A stretch of 54,797 nucleotides of DNA from Candidatus Rokuibacteriota bacterium (GTDB lineage: Bacteria; Methylomirabilota; Methylomirabilia; Rokubacteriales; CSP1-6), in NCBI GenBank assembly GCA_016184365.1, contig JACPCW010000035.1, positions 1 to 54,797 of the forward strand, in the 5' to 3' direction. Numbering within the stretch: the stretch's first letter is position 1; every line of letters starts with the position of its first letter. The position numbers were made by a program, and so were the translations under genes. Below, piece after piece: positions 42,916 through 50,636 of the stretch. A model generated the notes under the pieces. That model was not told the origin of the DNA, did not search any database, and was given only the letters and a program-made list of their open reading frames with translations.

Positions 42916-43375
42916 CGCGCACCGCTCTCCGGCGCTCACTGCGCCGCTCGCTGAGGAAATAAAGGATCGGGACCGCCATGCGGCTGAGCAGCGTCGACGC
43001 CACTTCTCCGGCCATCAGGCTGATGGCCAGCCCCTGGAAGATCGGATCGAAGAGGATCACCGACGAGCCGACGACGACCGCGGACGCGGTGAGCAGCATC
43101 GGCCTGAAGCGGATCGCGCCGGCGTCGATGACCGCCTCGGCCAGCGGCATGCCCTGGCGGCGCCTGAGCTCGGCGAAGTCGACCAGGATGATCGAGTTCC
43201 GCACGACGATGCCCGCGCCGGCGATGAACCCGATCATCGACGTGGCCGTGAAGAATGCGCCGAGGAGCCAGTGCGCCGACAGGATGCCGATCAAGCTCAT
43301 CGGGATCGGGGCCAGGATGACGAGCGGCGTCCGGAACGACTGAAACCACGCGACGACCAGGATGTAGATGACGTG
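42881..43375 (-). pseudogene. RND efflux transporter, 3' fragment
   Basis: The frame reads [60 protein letters not shown] and [20 protein letters not shown], the last membrane helices of an AcrB/CzcA-type RND pump. Only about 165 of ~1050 residues remain. Upstream it stops dead at a palindromic repeat (43373-43418). The ATG at 43460, overlapping the membrane-fusion gene's stop, is probably the original RND start, but after about 20 codons it also runs into the repeat. The pump is therefore gutted while its partner MFP gene remains. Confidence 0.8.
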
Positions 43376-43418
43376 GGGGGCCCCGACATGGCCCCCCCAA
43401 CGCTCGGAGCGCCCCGGG
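43373..43418. repeat. Palindromic GC-rich repeat, copy B
   Basis: GGGGGGCC (43375-43382) pairs with GGCCCCCC (43390-43397), followed by CAACGCTCGGAGCGCCCCGG. It matches copy A at 29389-29443 in order and sequence, differing by a short indel and a few bases. It sits exactly at the breakpoint of the RND gene. Confidence 0.6.
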
Positions 43419-43456
43419 GAACCCGGGCCGCTCCTCGACCTTGCTATGCGCGACAG

Positions 43457-44518
43457 TCATTCCCGGGGTTCGACGAGGCGGCCGTCGGCGAGCCCCGCCG
43501 CGCCGTCCACCACGACACGCTCACCGTCGGCGAGACCGGAGAGGATCTCGACGCTGTCGCCGGCGGTCTTCCCGGTCTTCACGAGACGGAGGCGCGCGCG
43601 CTGGCTCTCGTCCACGACGACGACGCTCTGGAGCTGGCCGCGCTCGATGAGAGCCGTCTTCGGCACCGCGAGGCTCGAACGCTCGCCGACCACGAAGCGC
43701 GCCCGGCCATACAGGCCAGACCGCAGAGCCGCTTCGGTCGGGAGGTCGATCCTCACGACGAAGGTCCGGCTCGCGGGATCCGACGCCGGGACGATCTCGA
43801 CGACCTGGGCGGCGCGCTCGCCGACCTCGGCAGATTTCGCGATCACGACGCCGTCGAAGGGGGCGAGGACCTTCGTGTAGCCGGTGACGACGGTGACGTT
43901 CGCGACCTCGGCGTCTGCCTGCTCGATCCGGGCGACCATCTGGCGCCGTCGCGCAGCCAGGGAGGCGTGCGTCTCCACGAGCCGCGCGGCGTCGGCCGTG
44001 GCGACGCGCGCCTTTGCCGCGAGCTCGTCGTAATCCTGCGCCGCGACCAGCTCCCGATCGAGCAGGACCTTGTATCGAGCGAGCGTGGCCCGGGCGAGCT
44101 CCTGCTGTGCGCGCGCCGCCTCCTGCGCGCGATCCGAGGCGCGAAGCGCCAGCTCGACTTCCTCCAGCGCCTGCCCCGCCTCCTCGCGTGCGGCGCGAGC
44201 ACGGCGGAGCTGCGTGCTCACGCCGCGGTCGTCGAGCGTGGCGATGATGTCGCCGGCGCGGACCCGCTGCCCCTCGACCACGTGGACCGCCACGACCGCG
44301 GCCACGATCTTCGAGGACAGCACGCTCTGCCTGCGCGCGCGCACGGTGCCCATCGATTCCAGGATCCGAGGGACCGGACGTCGAGCGATCGTCTTCACCG
44401 ACACCGCAAGGGGCTCCGCCGGTGCGGCAGCCCCTTGCAACGGCTCGTCCGTCCGCGAGCAACCCGCGAAGAGCGCGACGGCCGCGACGACGAGCAGCGC
44501 GCGCCGGGCAACCATCAC
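43457..44518 (-). CDS. RND membrane-fusion (periplasmic adaptor) lipoprotein
   Basis: 353 residues. Lipoprotein signal: RRALLVVAAVALFAGC with Cys lipidation. Then the HlyD/MFP order: SVLSSKIVAAVVAVHVVEGQ with the lipoyl-half motif, a long coiled coil (RRARAAREEAGQALEEVELA), the second lipoyl half (TGYTKVLAPFDGVVIAKSAE), and beta-barrel domain VRIDLPTEAALRSGLYGRAR. It bridges an RND pump and an outer-membrane channel. Its stop overlaps an ATG of the pump gene, which is truncated. Two tiny membrane proteins are encoded just upstream. No metal-specific His/Met tail is present, so the substrate class is unclear. Confidence 0.9.
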   Translation of the reverse strand: MMVARRALLVVAAVALFAGCSRTDEPLQGAAAPAEPLAVSVKTIARRPVPRILESMGTVRARRQSVLSSKIVAAVVAVHVVEGQRVRAGDIIATLDDRGVSTQLRRARAAREEAGQALEEVELALRASDRAQEAARAQQELARATLARYKVLLDRELVAAQDYDELAAKARVATADAARLVETHASLAARRRQMVARIEQADAEVANVTVVTGYTKVLAPFDGVVIAKSAEVGERAAQVVEIVPASDPASRTFVVRIDLPTEAALRSGLYGRARFVVGERSSLAVPKTALIERGQLQSVVVVDESQRARLRLVKTGKTAGDSVEILSGLADGERVVVDGAAGLADGRLVEPRE

Positions 44519-44519
44519 G

Positions 44520-44684
44520 TCAGGTCCTGCGTTGTCGCGGTGGCTCGCTGCCCGGAGGCCGATCCTCGGCCTCGCAGGACCGGGCCAGTCACGTCGGCGC
44601 CCCGAAGCGCGGAAGCACCCAGCGCAGCAGCACGACGTACGCCACGACCATCAGCAGCGGCCAGAGCCAGTCCACGTCAAGCAC
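44520..44684 (-). CDS. Tiny membrane protein, candidate selenoprotein (in-frame UGA at codon 32)
   Basis: From a GTG at 44684 the frame reads LDVDWLWPLLMVVAYVVLLR, WVLPRFGAPT and a TGA at 44591-44589 (31 residues). If the TGA is read through, it continues LARSCEAEDRPPGSEPPRQR and stops at 44520, two bases before the next gene's start codon, giving 55 residues with U32 and a Cys five positions later. A perfect 7-bp hairpin with loop AGGAT follows the UGA at SECIS distance. One membrane helix. The short form is certain; Sec readthrough is an inference strengthened by the strong Sec gene elsewhere in the window. Its GTG overlaps the upstream tiny gene's stop. Confidence 0.5.
44555..44573 (-). 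promoter_or_regulatory. SECIS-like hairpin downstream of the tiny gene's UGA
   Basis: On the minus strand GAGGCCG-AGGAT-CGGCCTC, a perfect 7-bp stem. It begins 16 bases after the UGA, with the loop 23-27 bases after it, the position of bacterial SECIS apical loops. The loop contains GG followed by T, as in known examples. In GC-rich DNA such stems do occur by chance. Confidence 0.4.
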
Positions 44685-44772
44685 ACCGCCGTCCGCCGCA
44701 GAAGACGAGGTCCCAGGTGACGAAGAGCGCCAGCATACCCGCCACCGTCAGCACCCATTCCCACCAGTTCAT
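44677..44772 (-). CDS. Tiny membrane protein with a CGGRRC tail
   Basis: 31 residues: MNWWEWVLTVAGMLALFVTW then DLVFCGGRRCA. One membrane helix followed by a Cys-x4-Cys cytoplasmic or periplasmic tail. GGAGGGATGTC gives it a strong ribosome site. It overlaps the next tiny gene by eight bases, and both lie directly upstream of the RND adaptor gene, so the three are one unit. I do not recognise a named family. The paired Cys suggest metal or redox contact. Confidence 0.6.
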   Translation of the reverse strand: MNWWEWVLTVAGMLALFVTWDLVFCGGRRCA

Positions 44773-44886
44773 GACATCCCTCCGCTCACGCGCGTCAGGC
44801 GCGGGCGGCCGCCCCGTCGAGTGAGGCGCCAGCACCGAGCCGCCCTGTGCCCCTCGACAGAACGATCCGGAAGCCCGGAGGATGTT

Positions 44887-45135
44887 TCAGCGATCTCCGA
44901 AGTTGGCGAGGATGGCCTTCAGCTCGGCGCGAACGTCGTCGGGGAGCGATGCGGGGTGCAATGCGTGGCAGAGATCGATCGTGCGCTCGAGGGTCGCCGC
45001 GAACGCCTCGCAGGGTGGGCACGCGCCGAGATGGCCGCGAATCTCCTCGCACAACCCGGACGGGAGCTCGCCGTCGAGATACTCGGACAGTCGCGCGAAC
45101 AGCTCCCGGCACTCCAACGAGCCTCTCGTCGTCAT
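44887..45135 (-). CDS. Zinc-finger anti-sigma factor
   Basis: 82 residues from the ATG at 45135. CRELFARLSEYLDGELPSGL, then CEEIRGHLGACPPCEAFAAT has the H-x3-C-x2-C of the anti-sigma zinc-finger (HC2) domain. No membrane segment follows, so it is a cytoplasmic, soluble anti-sigma. It normally follows an ECF sigma gene, as here, and would hold that sigma inactive until zinc or oxidative stress releases it. A single-base change upstream makes the sigma frame run on into this gene. Confidence 0.83.
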   Translation of the reverse strand: MTTRGSLECRELFARLSEYLDGELPSGLCEEIRGHLGACPPCEAFAATLERTIDLCHALHPASLPDDVRAELKAILANFGDR

Positions 45136-45184
45136 CGCCGCGCTGGCCCTCCGCTGATACCGATCCCTCCGATCACGAAATGTT

Positions 45185-45783
45185 TCACCGTGGTGGGGCC
45201 GGCGCGCCGCCGAGGCGCTGGCGGACGAAGAGGCGCGCGGGTGGAGCCGCACCCTCACGGTGATCGAAGTCACGCCGAGCGCCTCGGCCGCCTCTTCCGT
45301 GGACAGTCCCTCGACGTCCCGCAGGATCAACACCGCGCGATACGGGGTCGGGAGCTCGGCGATCGCCGCCTCGAGCGCGTGGCGGAGATCGGTCCTCCGT
45401 AGAGCCGTCTCCGGCGTTTCCGGTGGTTCACCGAGCGCCGCATTGATGTCCTGCTCCGTCGGCAGGAACTCCTCCAGCGTCAGGTGGCGCGCCGGCTCGA
45501 ACTTTCCGCGCCGGTGCATCTTGCTGCAGGCGTTCGCCGCGATGCGGAAGAGCCAGGTCGAGAGCTTGGCCTCGCCGCGAAAATCCTTGAGGCCGCGCAT
45601 CGCCGCGAGGAACGTCTCCTGCAAGATGTCCTTGGCGTCGTCGCTGCTGCGGCACATGCGCGAGGCGAAGTTGTGGATGCGCGGCCCGTACCGGTCCACC
45701 AGCGTTGCGAGCGCGTCCATCTCCCCGCGTCGCGCGGCCTCGACGAGCGTCGTGTCGGCCTCCCGGTCCTCGAGCTGCGTCAC
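45185..45783 (-). pseudogene. ECF RNA polymerase sigma factor, 3' frameshifted
   Basis: Region 2: LVDRYGPRIHNFASRMCRSS and DDAKDILQETFLAAMRGLKD, with the -10 recognition helix FRGEAKLSTWLFRIAANACS. Region 4: ELPTPYRAVLILRDVEGLST and EEAAEALGVTSITVRVRLH. The family continues LHRARLFVRQRL; here one base is missing in the C/G run after CTCCAC, shifting the frame so that the reading frame passes into the anti-sigma gene. In the restored frame the sigma ends ARLFVRQRLGGAPAPPR with TGA at 45185. A TTG at 45801 or this GTG at 45783 could be the start. It may be a sequencing error. Confidence 0.8.
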
Positions 45784-46285
45784 GCCGCTCGAGATGGGCA
45801 AGCTCCATGCCGCGCGAATTCTTTCGTGCTGTTCAGCACTTGCAGACCGGCGAGCCCATCGGTGGCCGTCCCGTGCCGCACCCCGGTGTAGTGACGCCGC
45901 CTCAGGATGTCAGCGGGAGAGCGGCACGTGCTGATCGACCAGACTCCTCACCGGGGCGGGGCCGAAAGAACTAGCGAGAAGTTGCCCTCAGACGAAGCTT
46001 CACGGACTTCGCAGCGAGGCTACGGATGTTTGAGTCTCGTAACGCCGCTACCAGTCGGCCATACGTTCGGCTGCTCGCCCTGGCACGCTGCCCAATGTGA
46101 AGGCGCCCGCACGGAATGCTGTGCCGATCGGCGAGGTCTCAACGCGGCGAGCGTCCGAGCAATGTCGCTAATGCCGCGCTGACCGCGGAGGTGGGCGCTC
46201 ATGAGATCGGCAACACCGAGCGCGGCAGTGATCTGCGCCTTGCCGCGCGCAGGCCATGAACAGATGACATGCGACGTCTCTGGTC
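45784..46285. other. Intergenic region between the sigma gene and the TRAP operon
   Basis: About 500 bases with no gene I can support. A minus-strand frame open from the end of the TRAP permease to 46020 (reading QITAALGVADLMSAHLRGQR, later RPRRSAQHSVRAPSHWAA) lacks a start and any recognised family; it may be a remnant. GC content falls around 45970-46060. One hairpin lies at 46220-46248. Confidence 0.4.
46220..46248. terminator. Hairpin downstream of the TRAP operon
   Basis: GCGCGGCA and TGCCGCGC arms separated by 13 bases, about 38 bases past the last stop of the minus-strand operon. No T-run follows, so termination is only suggested by position. Confidence 0.3.
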
Positions 46286-47563
46286 TTACCTGCCGAGGAC
46301 GAGCCGCGGGATGAGCAACACCGTCTCGGGGAACACCATTGCCAATGCGAGGCACGCGACGAGTGCGGCGATGAACGGCCATGCCGCTCGCGTGAATTCC
46401 TCGATCGAAAGCTTCGCGATGCCGCAGATGACGAACATGACGAGTCCGACCGGCGGCGTCAGCGTTCCGATCGAGACGTTCACCGCGAGGAGTACCCCGA
46501 AGTGGACAGGATCGATGGACAATTTCTCGAGCACGGGCATGACGATCGGCACGGTGACGATGACGATCGCGACGGCCTCCATGATGGTTCCGAGGTAGAA
46601 GTAGATCGCCATGAGCAGGACGAGCATCAGGAGCGGGCTGGACGTGAGCGCCGACAGCGTTTCCGCGATCGCCTGCGGGACCCGCGCGAAGGCGAGAATC
46701 CAGCCGAACGCGGACGTGGCCGCCATGATCGTGAACACCACGCTCGTCGTCAGCATCGACTCGGACAGCACCTCGAGCAGCTTCTTCAGCGTCAGCTCGC
46801 GGTAGACGAAGGCGCCCAGAAGCATGGCGTAGAACGCGGCGACGGCCGCCGATTCCGTCGGTGTGAAGACACCGCTCAGGATGCCGCCGATGATCAGGAC
46901 CGGCGTGATGGTCGCCAGGATGGCCTCTTTGAACGCCACGGCCAGATCGCGCCACCCGGTCCATGGGGACGGCACCGCCATCTGGCGCGCCTTGAACCAC
47001 ACGATCATCATCAGGCTCAGGCCCATCAGCACGCCAACGCCGATGCCGCCGAGGAACAGCTTGGCGACGGAGACGCCGCCGGCGCTCGTGGCGTAGATCA
47101 CCATGATGATGCTCGGCGGGATGATCGGGCCGATCGTCGCGCCGGCCGCCATGATGGCGGCGGCCAAATCCTTCGGATAACCGCTGCGCCTCATCGACTC
47201 GATTGCGAGTGGACCGAGACCCGCCGCGTCGGCGATCGCCGACCCCGACATTCCGGCCATGATCATGTTCGCCACGACGCTGACGTGCCCCATGCCGCCG
47301 CGGATATGGCCGACCAGGGCGTGCGCCAGCCGGAAAATGCGCACCGTGATCCCACCGCTGCTCATCAGATTGCCGGCGAGGATGAAGAACGGGATGGCCA
47401 GCAGCGGGAAGGAATCCACGCCGAGCACGAGCCGCTGGACGAAGACCTGCTGGGGAACGCCACTCCACCACATGAACACGGCTGCGGCCACCGCGAGTGC
47501 AAACGCCACGGGCAGGCCCATGAAGATGAACGTCAGCAGCAGGAGTCCGCTGATCCAGCCCAT
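46286..47563 (-). CDS. dctM: TRAP transporter large permease (DctM)
   Basis: 425 residues with a dozen hydrophobic helices: the start GWISGLLLLTFIFMGLPVAF, the conserved FPLLAIPFFILAGNLMSSGG and AMSGSAIADAAGLGPLAIES, and PPSIIMVIYATSAGGVSVAK are the DctM/SiaQM membrane motifs. It is the Na-coupled transport subunit. The order DctP-DctQ-DctM with gaps of 7 and 4 bases gives a complete TRAP system. It is the last gene of the IclR-led operon and is followed by a hairpin. Confidence 0.95.
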   Translation of the reverse strand: MGWISGLLLLTFIFMGLPVAFALAVAAAVFMWWSGVPQQVFVQRLVLGVDSFPLLAIPFFILAGNLMSSGGITVRIFRLAHALVGHIRGGMGHVSVVANMIMAGMSGSAIADAAGLGPLAIESMRRSGYPKDLAAAIMAAGATIGPIIPPSIIMVIYATSAGGVSVAKLFLGGIGVGVLMGLSLMMIVWFKARQMAVPSPWTGWRDLAVAFKEAILATITPVLIIGGILSGVFTPTESAAVAAFYAMLLGAFVYRELTLKKLLEVLSESMLTTSVVFTIMAATSAFGWILAFARVPQAIAETLSALTSSPLLMLVLLMAIYFYLGTIMEAVAIVIVTVPIVMPVLEKLSIDPVHFGVLLAVNVSIGTLTPPVGLVMFVICGIAKLSIEEFTRAAWPFIAALVACLALAMVFPETVLLIPRLVLGR

Positions 47564-47567
47564 GGCG

Positions 47568-48044
47568 CTACGCGCTTTGCTCCGGCGGCTGGCGGGATGC
47601 GAACACGAGGCGGGAGAGCCGCACGATCGAGACCCCGAAGATGAGAAGCCCCGCGAGCGGGACGGGAAGGAAGAACCACCCGCGGGGGAAGCCGAGCGAC
47701 GTCGAGGTGTCCAGCCAGGCGAGCCTCGTGTAGTCCCAACCGGAGACGAGCATGATGCCGCCGAGCGCGGCGACGATGAGTTCGATCACCGCACCGGCGA
47801 TGAAACGCGGGACGCCGGGCAGGCGATCGAACAACACCTCGACGCGCGTGTGAAGTTGCCGGGCGACACCAACCGCCGCGCCGGCGAACACCGCCCAGAC
47901 GAGTGCGAGACGCGCAAGCTCCTCCGTCCACGGCGCCGACAGCATCAGCCCGTACCGCGTCACGACCTGAAGGAGCGAGAGCACCAGCATCACGCCGAGA
48001 AGCACGCCCCCCGCCCTGACCAGAACGCGCTCGACGGCGCCCAT
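47568..48044 (-). CDS. dctQ: TRAP transporter small permease (DctQ)
   Basis: 158 residues from the ATG at 48044; longer upstream starts overlap the binding-protein gene. Four membrane helices: RAGGVLLGVMLVLSLLQVVT, ELARLALVWAVFAGAAVGVA, a third around IAGAVIELIVAALGGIML, and FFLPVPLAGLLIFGVSIVRL. The PWTEELARLALVWAVF motif between helices 1 and 2 is the DctQ signature. It forms the membrane complex with DctM. Confidence 0.93.
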   Translation of the reverse strand: MGAVERVLVRAGGVLLGVMLVLSLLQVVTRYGLMLSAPWTEELARLALVWAVFAGAAVGVARQLHTRVEVLFDRLPGVPRFIAGAVIELIVAALGGIMLVSGWDYTRLAWLDTSTSLGFPRGWFFLPVPLAGLLIFGVSIVRLSRLVFASRQPPEQSA

Positions 48045-48051
48045 CGTCTCG

Positions 48052-49038
48052 TCAGCGCGTCTCGAGAACCTGACGGAAGAACTCTTCGCCGAACACCTTC
48101 GCGTACTTCTGGTGCACGTCCTTCGTCCGGGCACGGAACGGCGTCGTGTCGATCGCGTTCACCGTGACCCCTTCCTTCTCGAGCTTCTGGCGGAACTCCT
48201 TCTCGCTCCCGACGACCAGATCGGTCTCCCACTGCCCGACCTCGACGGCGGCATCGGCGAGCACTTTCCGATGAGCGAGCGTCAGGCGCTGGAAGACCCT
48301 GTCGTTGATGTGAATCTGGTTCGAGTACGTGATGTGTCCGGTGAGCGACAGGTTCTTCGCGACTTCGTGAAATTTGTACGTGTACATCCAGTCGAACGGC
48401 ACCTCGACCGCGTCGACGACGCCCTGCTTCATCGACAGGTAGACCTCGGTGAAGGGAATCGGCGCGACGATGGCGCCGAACGCCTTCCACGCGTCCTGCC
48501 ACATCGGGATGTTCGGCAGCCGGATCTTGACCCCCTTCAGGTCCTCGATCGTCGCCGTGCGCTTCTTGGTGAGCAGATGCCGGGTGCCCTGCTGCCAGTT
48601 GAGAGCGAGAATCCGCACGCCCGTCTTCTTCAGGTATTCATCGCTGAGCTGCGCGCCGAGCGGACCGTTGACGACCTTGCGGATGTGCTCCCGGTCCCGC
48701 CAGAGGTACGGCAGCGAGAACATCTCGAACCGCTTCACGATGCCGCCGGACACCGGATCCGCGATGCTCGCCATGTCCAGACCGCCGGCGGCGACGAGAT
48801 CGCGCATTGCGCCTTCGTCCCCGAGCTGGCCGCCGGGGAAGAGCTGGATCGTGACGGCGCCGCTGGTCCGCTGGGACACCACGTCGGCGAGCCGGGCACC
48901 CGCTTCGTGGACCGGATGCCCCTTCACGGCAAGCATGCCGAGCTTCAGCGTAACCTTGTCCTGCGCCTCTGCCTGGCCGACGATCAGCGTGCACGCAGCC
49001 AGCGCGATGGTCATGGCAGCTCGGATTCCGATCTTCAT
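48052..49038 (-). CDS. dctP: TRAP transporter substrate-binding protein (DctP)
   Basis: 328 residues. Signal peptide: RAAMTIALAACTLIVGQAEA cleaved before QDKVTLKLG. The body is a DctP-type binding protein: HEAGARLADVVSQRTSGAV, IQLFPGGQLGDEGAMRDLVA, and DLKGVKIRLPNIPMWQDAWK with the conserved Arg (KIRLP) that salt-bridges a ligand carboxylate. TEVYLSMKQGVVDAVEVPFD follows. It captures an organic acid in the periplasm for DctQM. The CoA ligase and lyase genes upstream suggest that acid is then activated and cleaved. Confidence 0.95.
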   Translation of the reverse strand: MKIGIRAAMTIALAACTLIVGQAEAQDKVTLKLGMLAVKGHPVHEAGARLADVVSQRTSGAVTIQLFPGGQLGDEGAMRDLVAAGGLDMASIADPVSGGIVKRFEMFSLPYLWRDREHIRKVVNGPLGAQLSDEYLKKTGVRILALNWQQGTRHLLTKKRTATIEDLKGVKIRLPNIPMWQDAWKAFGAIVAPIPFTEVYLSMKQGVVDAVEVPFDWMYTYKFHEVAKNLSLTGHITYSNQIHINDRVFQRLTLAHRKVLADAAVEVGQWETDLVVGSEKEFRQKLEKEGVTVNAIDTTPFRARTKDVHQKYAKVFGEEFFRQVLETR

Positions 49039-49081
49039 GGGTCGTTCTCCTTGTTTTGAAATGCGGCTCGGGTGACGCGTC

Positions 49082-49861
49082 TTACGGCAACTGTCGGCCG
49101 ATCGGCCCTGTGTACGTGATGGCCTCGGTCGGCAGGAACCGATGAGGCACGCGCTGCTGAATCTCCTCGACGACGTGAGCGAGCAACCCCGGCATGGCCG
49201 CGACGACGGCGATGCCTGCCATTTCGGCGGCGCACCATCCCATGTCGCCGAGAATCGCCGCGATCATGCCGTCGGCGTTGATGGGCAGCGCGCGACCCTT
49301 GCGCCGGACGAACTCGGCGTGGATCGCCTCGTAGAGCTCCACGCGTTCACCCGCGCATCCGAGCTCGGCCGCGCGCTTCCGAAGCGTGACGGTCCGCGGG
49401 TCCTGCACCTTGTGAGTCACGTGGCCGAATCCGGGAATTCGCTCCCCGCGCTCCGCCATCTCGGCCACGACGACCCGCGCCGTGTCCGCAACGCTGCCGA
49501 GCGTCTGCTTTCTCGCAACGGCCGCGTCGATGAACAGCGCGGCCGACTCCGGCGACAACGTGTACGGCCCTGCGGTCAAGACACCACCGGCGAGACCGGC
49601 GACGACGGACGGGTTCCCGGACACGATGAACCGCGCCGCCGTGACGTGCGACGACACGAACTGGTGATCGACGAGCGCGATCAGGATCGCGTCGAGCATG
49701 TCGCGCTCGGACGGTCGTGGCAGCGCGCCGCGGATCGTCAGGTAGGTCACCTCGGTGAAGGTCAGCCGCTGCATGAGCTCCTGGATCGAATAGCCACGGA
49801 TGAAAATGTCGTCGGCCGTCACGTCGCTGATCGCGGTCCGCCACGTCTGCCCGTCTGCCAT
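49082..49861 (-). CDS. Citrate-synthase-fold protein, citryl-CoA-lyase-like (paralogue 2)
   Basis: 259 residues from the ATG at 49861. The citrate synthase / citryl-CoA lyase pattern is visible: DDIFIRGYSIQELMQRLTFT, then LVDHQFVSSHVTAARFIVSG, GGVLTAGPYTLSPESA and GERIPGFGHVTHKVQDPRTV, where the GFGHxxH...DPR block aligns with the active-site loop of citrate synthases. It is much shorter than citrate synthase (~380-430), matching the lyase module of ATP-citrate lyase. A paralogue with a different active-site loop (GFGHPLHPNGDPRA) is at 50637-51443. The two flank an SDR gene and may form a heteromeric C-C lyase. Confidence 0.82.
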   Translation of the reverse strand: MADGQTWRTAISDVTADDIFIRGYSIQELMQRLTFTEVTYLTIRGALPRPSERDMLDAILIALVDHQFVSSHVTAARFIVSGNPSVVAGLAGGVLTAGPYTLSPESAALFIDAAVARKQTLGSVADTARVVVAEMAERGERIPGFGHVTHKVQDPRTVTLRKRAAELGCAGERVELYEAIHAEFVRRKGRALPINADGMIAAILGDMGWCAAEMAGIAVVAAMPGLLAHVVEEIQQRVPHRFLPTEAITYTGPIGRQLP

Positions 49862-49869
49862 CGTTATCC

Positions 49870-50628
49870 TCACACCATGTAGAGGCCGCCGGTCACAGGG
49901 ACCGTCGCGCCGGTGACGAAGCTCGCCTGCTCTGACGCCAGGAACGCAATGACTCTCGCGACGTCCTCCGGCGCGCCCTGGCGACCGAGCGACGTGCCGC
50001 GTTCGAGCTCGTCGAGCACGGCCTTCGAGAGCTGCTCCCGGTTCTTGTCGAGGTGCTCGTTCAGGATGATTCCGGGCGCCACCGCGTTGACGGTGATGCC
50101 GTGCCGTCCGACCTCGCGGGCAAGTGATTTCGTGAACGCGACGACGCCGGCTTTGGCGGCGGCGTAGTGCGCCTGGTCCTCTCCGCCGGCGAACGCGAGG
50201 TAGGACGCGAGGTTCACGATGCGCCCGAACCCCCGGGCGACCATCGTGGGCAGCACGGCGCGGGTACACCAGAACATGCCTCTGAGGCAGACGTTCATCA
50301 CCGCGTCCCAGGTCTCGTCGGTCATGGACAGCACGGGGCACGGGATGCTGATGCCGGCGTTGTTCACGAGAATCTCGATCGGGCCGTGCCCCTTCGCGAG
50401 CTGCTGCATGACGCCGTCGACGTGCGCCCGGCTGGTCACGTCGAGCTCGGCGCTCGCGCTCGGTGCCCCGCGCTTCTGCAGCTCGGTCGCCACCTGCGCA
50501 GCACGCGTCGCGCTTCGATCGGTCACGATGACTTTCGCGCCGCGTTCGGCCAGCGCGAGGCACACGGCGCGGCCGATCCCGACGCCGCCGCCTGCGGTCA
50601 CCACCGCGGTCCGTCCGGCAAGGTCCAT
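49870..50628 (-). CDS. Short-chain dehydrogenase/reductase (SDR)
   Basis: 252 residues from the ATG at 50628; a GTG at 50640 that overlaps the upstream stop is an equally good start. MDLAGRTAVVTAGGGVGIGR is the NAD(P)-binding Gly motif; ILVNNAGISI is the NNAG element; the catalytic Ser in VNLASYLAFAGG and the YxxxK in AHYAAAKAGVVAFTKSLARE complete the site. VTGGLYMV is a typical FabG-like C-terminus. It probably oxidises or reduces a hydroxyacyl-CoA between the two lyase-like proteins. Confidence 0.9.
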   Translation of the reverse strand: MDLAGRTAVVTAGGGVGIGRAVCLALAERGAKVIVTDRSATRAAQVATELQKRGAPSASAELDVTSRAHVDGVMQQLAKGHGPIEILVNNAGISIPCPVLSMTDETWDAVMNVCLRGMFWCTRAVLPTMVARGFGRIVNLASYLAFAGGEDQAHYAAAKAGVVAFTKSLAREVGRHGITVNAVAPGIILNEHLDKNREQLSKAVLDELERGTSLGRQGAPEDVARVIAFLASEQASFVTGATVPVTGGLYMV

Positions 50629-50636
50629 GGGATCGC

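Noticed and set aside
29389..43418. CRISPR array
   Set aside because: The two repeat copies are 14 kb apart with no regularly spaced series.
44887..45801. A natural sigma/anti-sigma fusion protein
   Set aside because: The junction peptide (PRASSSASASAARRPHHGE) is a frame-shadow sequence; restoring one base gives the expected sigma C-terminus and a separate anti-sigma gene with its own ATG.
45900..46080. A possible tRNA around the GTTTGAGTCTCGTAACG stretch
   Set aside because: A TpsiC-like string is present but no acceptor or anticodon stem can be paired around it.
46020..46285. A gene in the open frame after the TRAP permease
   Set aside because: No start codon with a ribosome site and no recognisable family; probably a remnant or chance frame.
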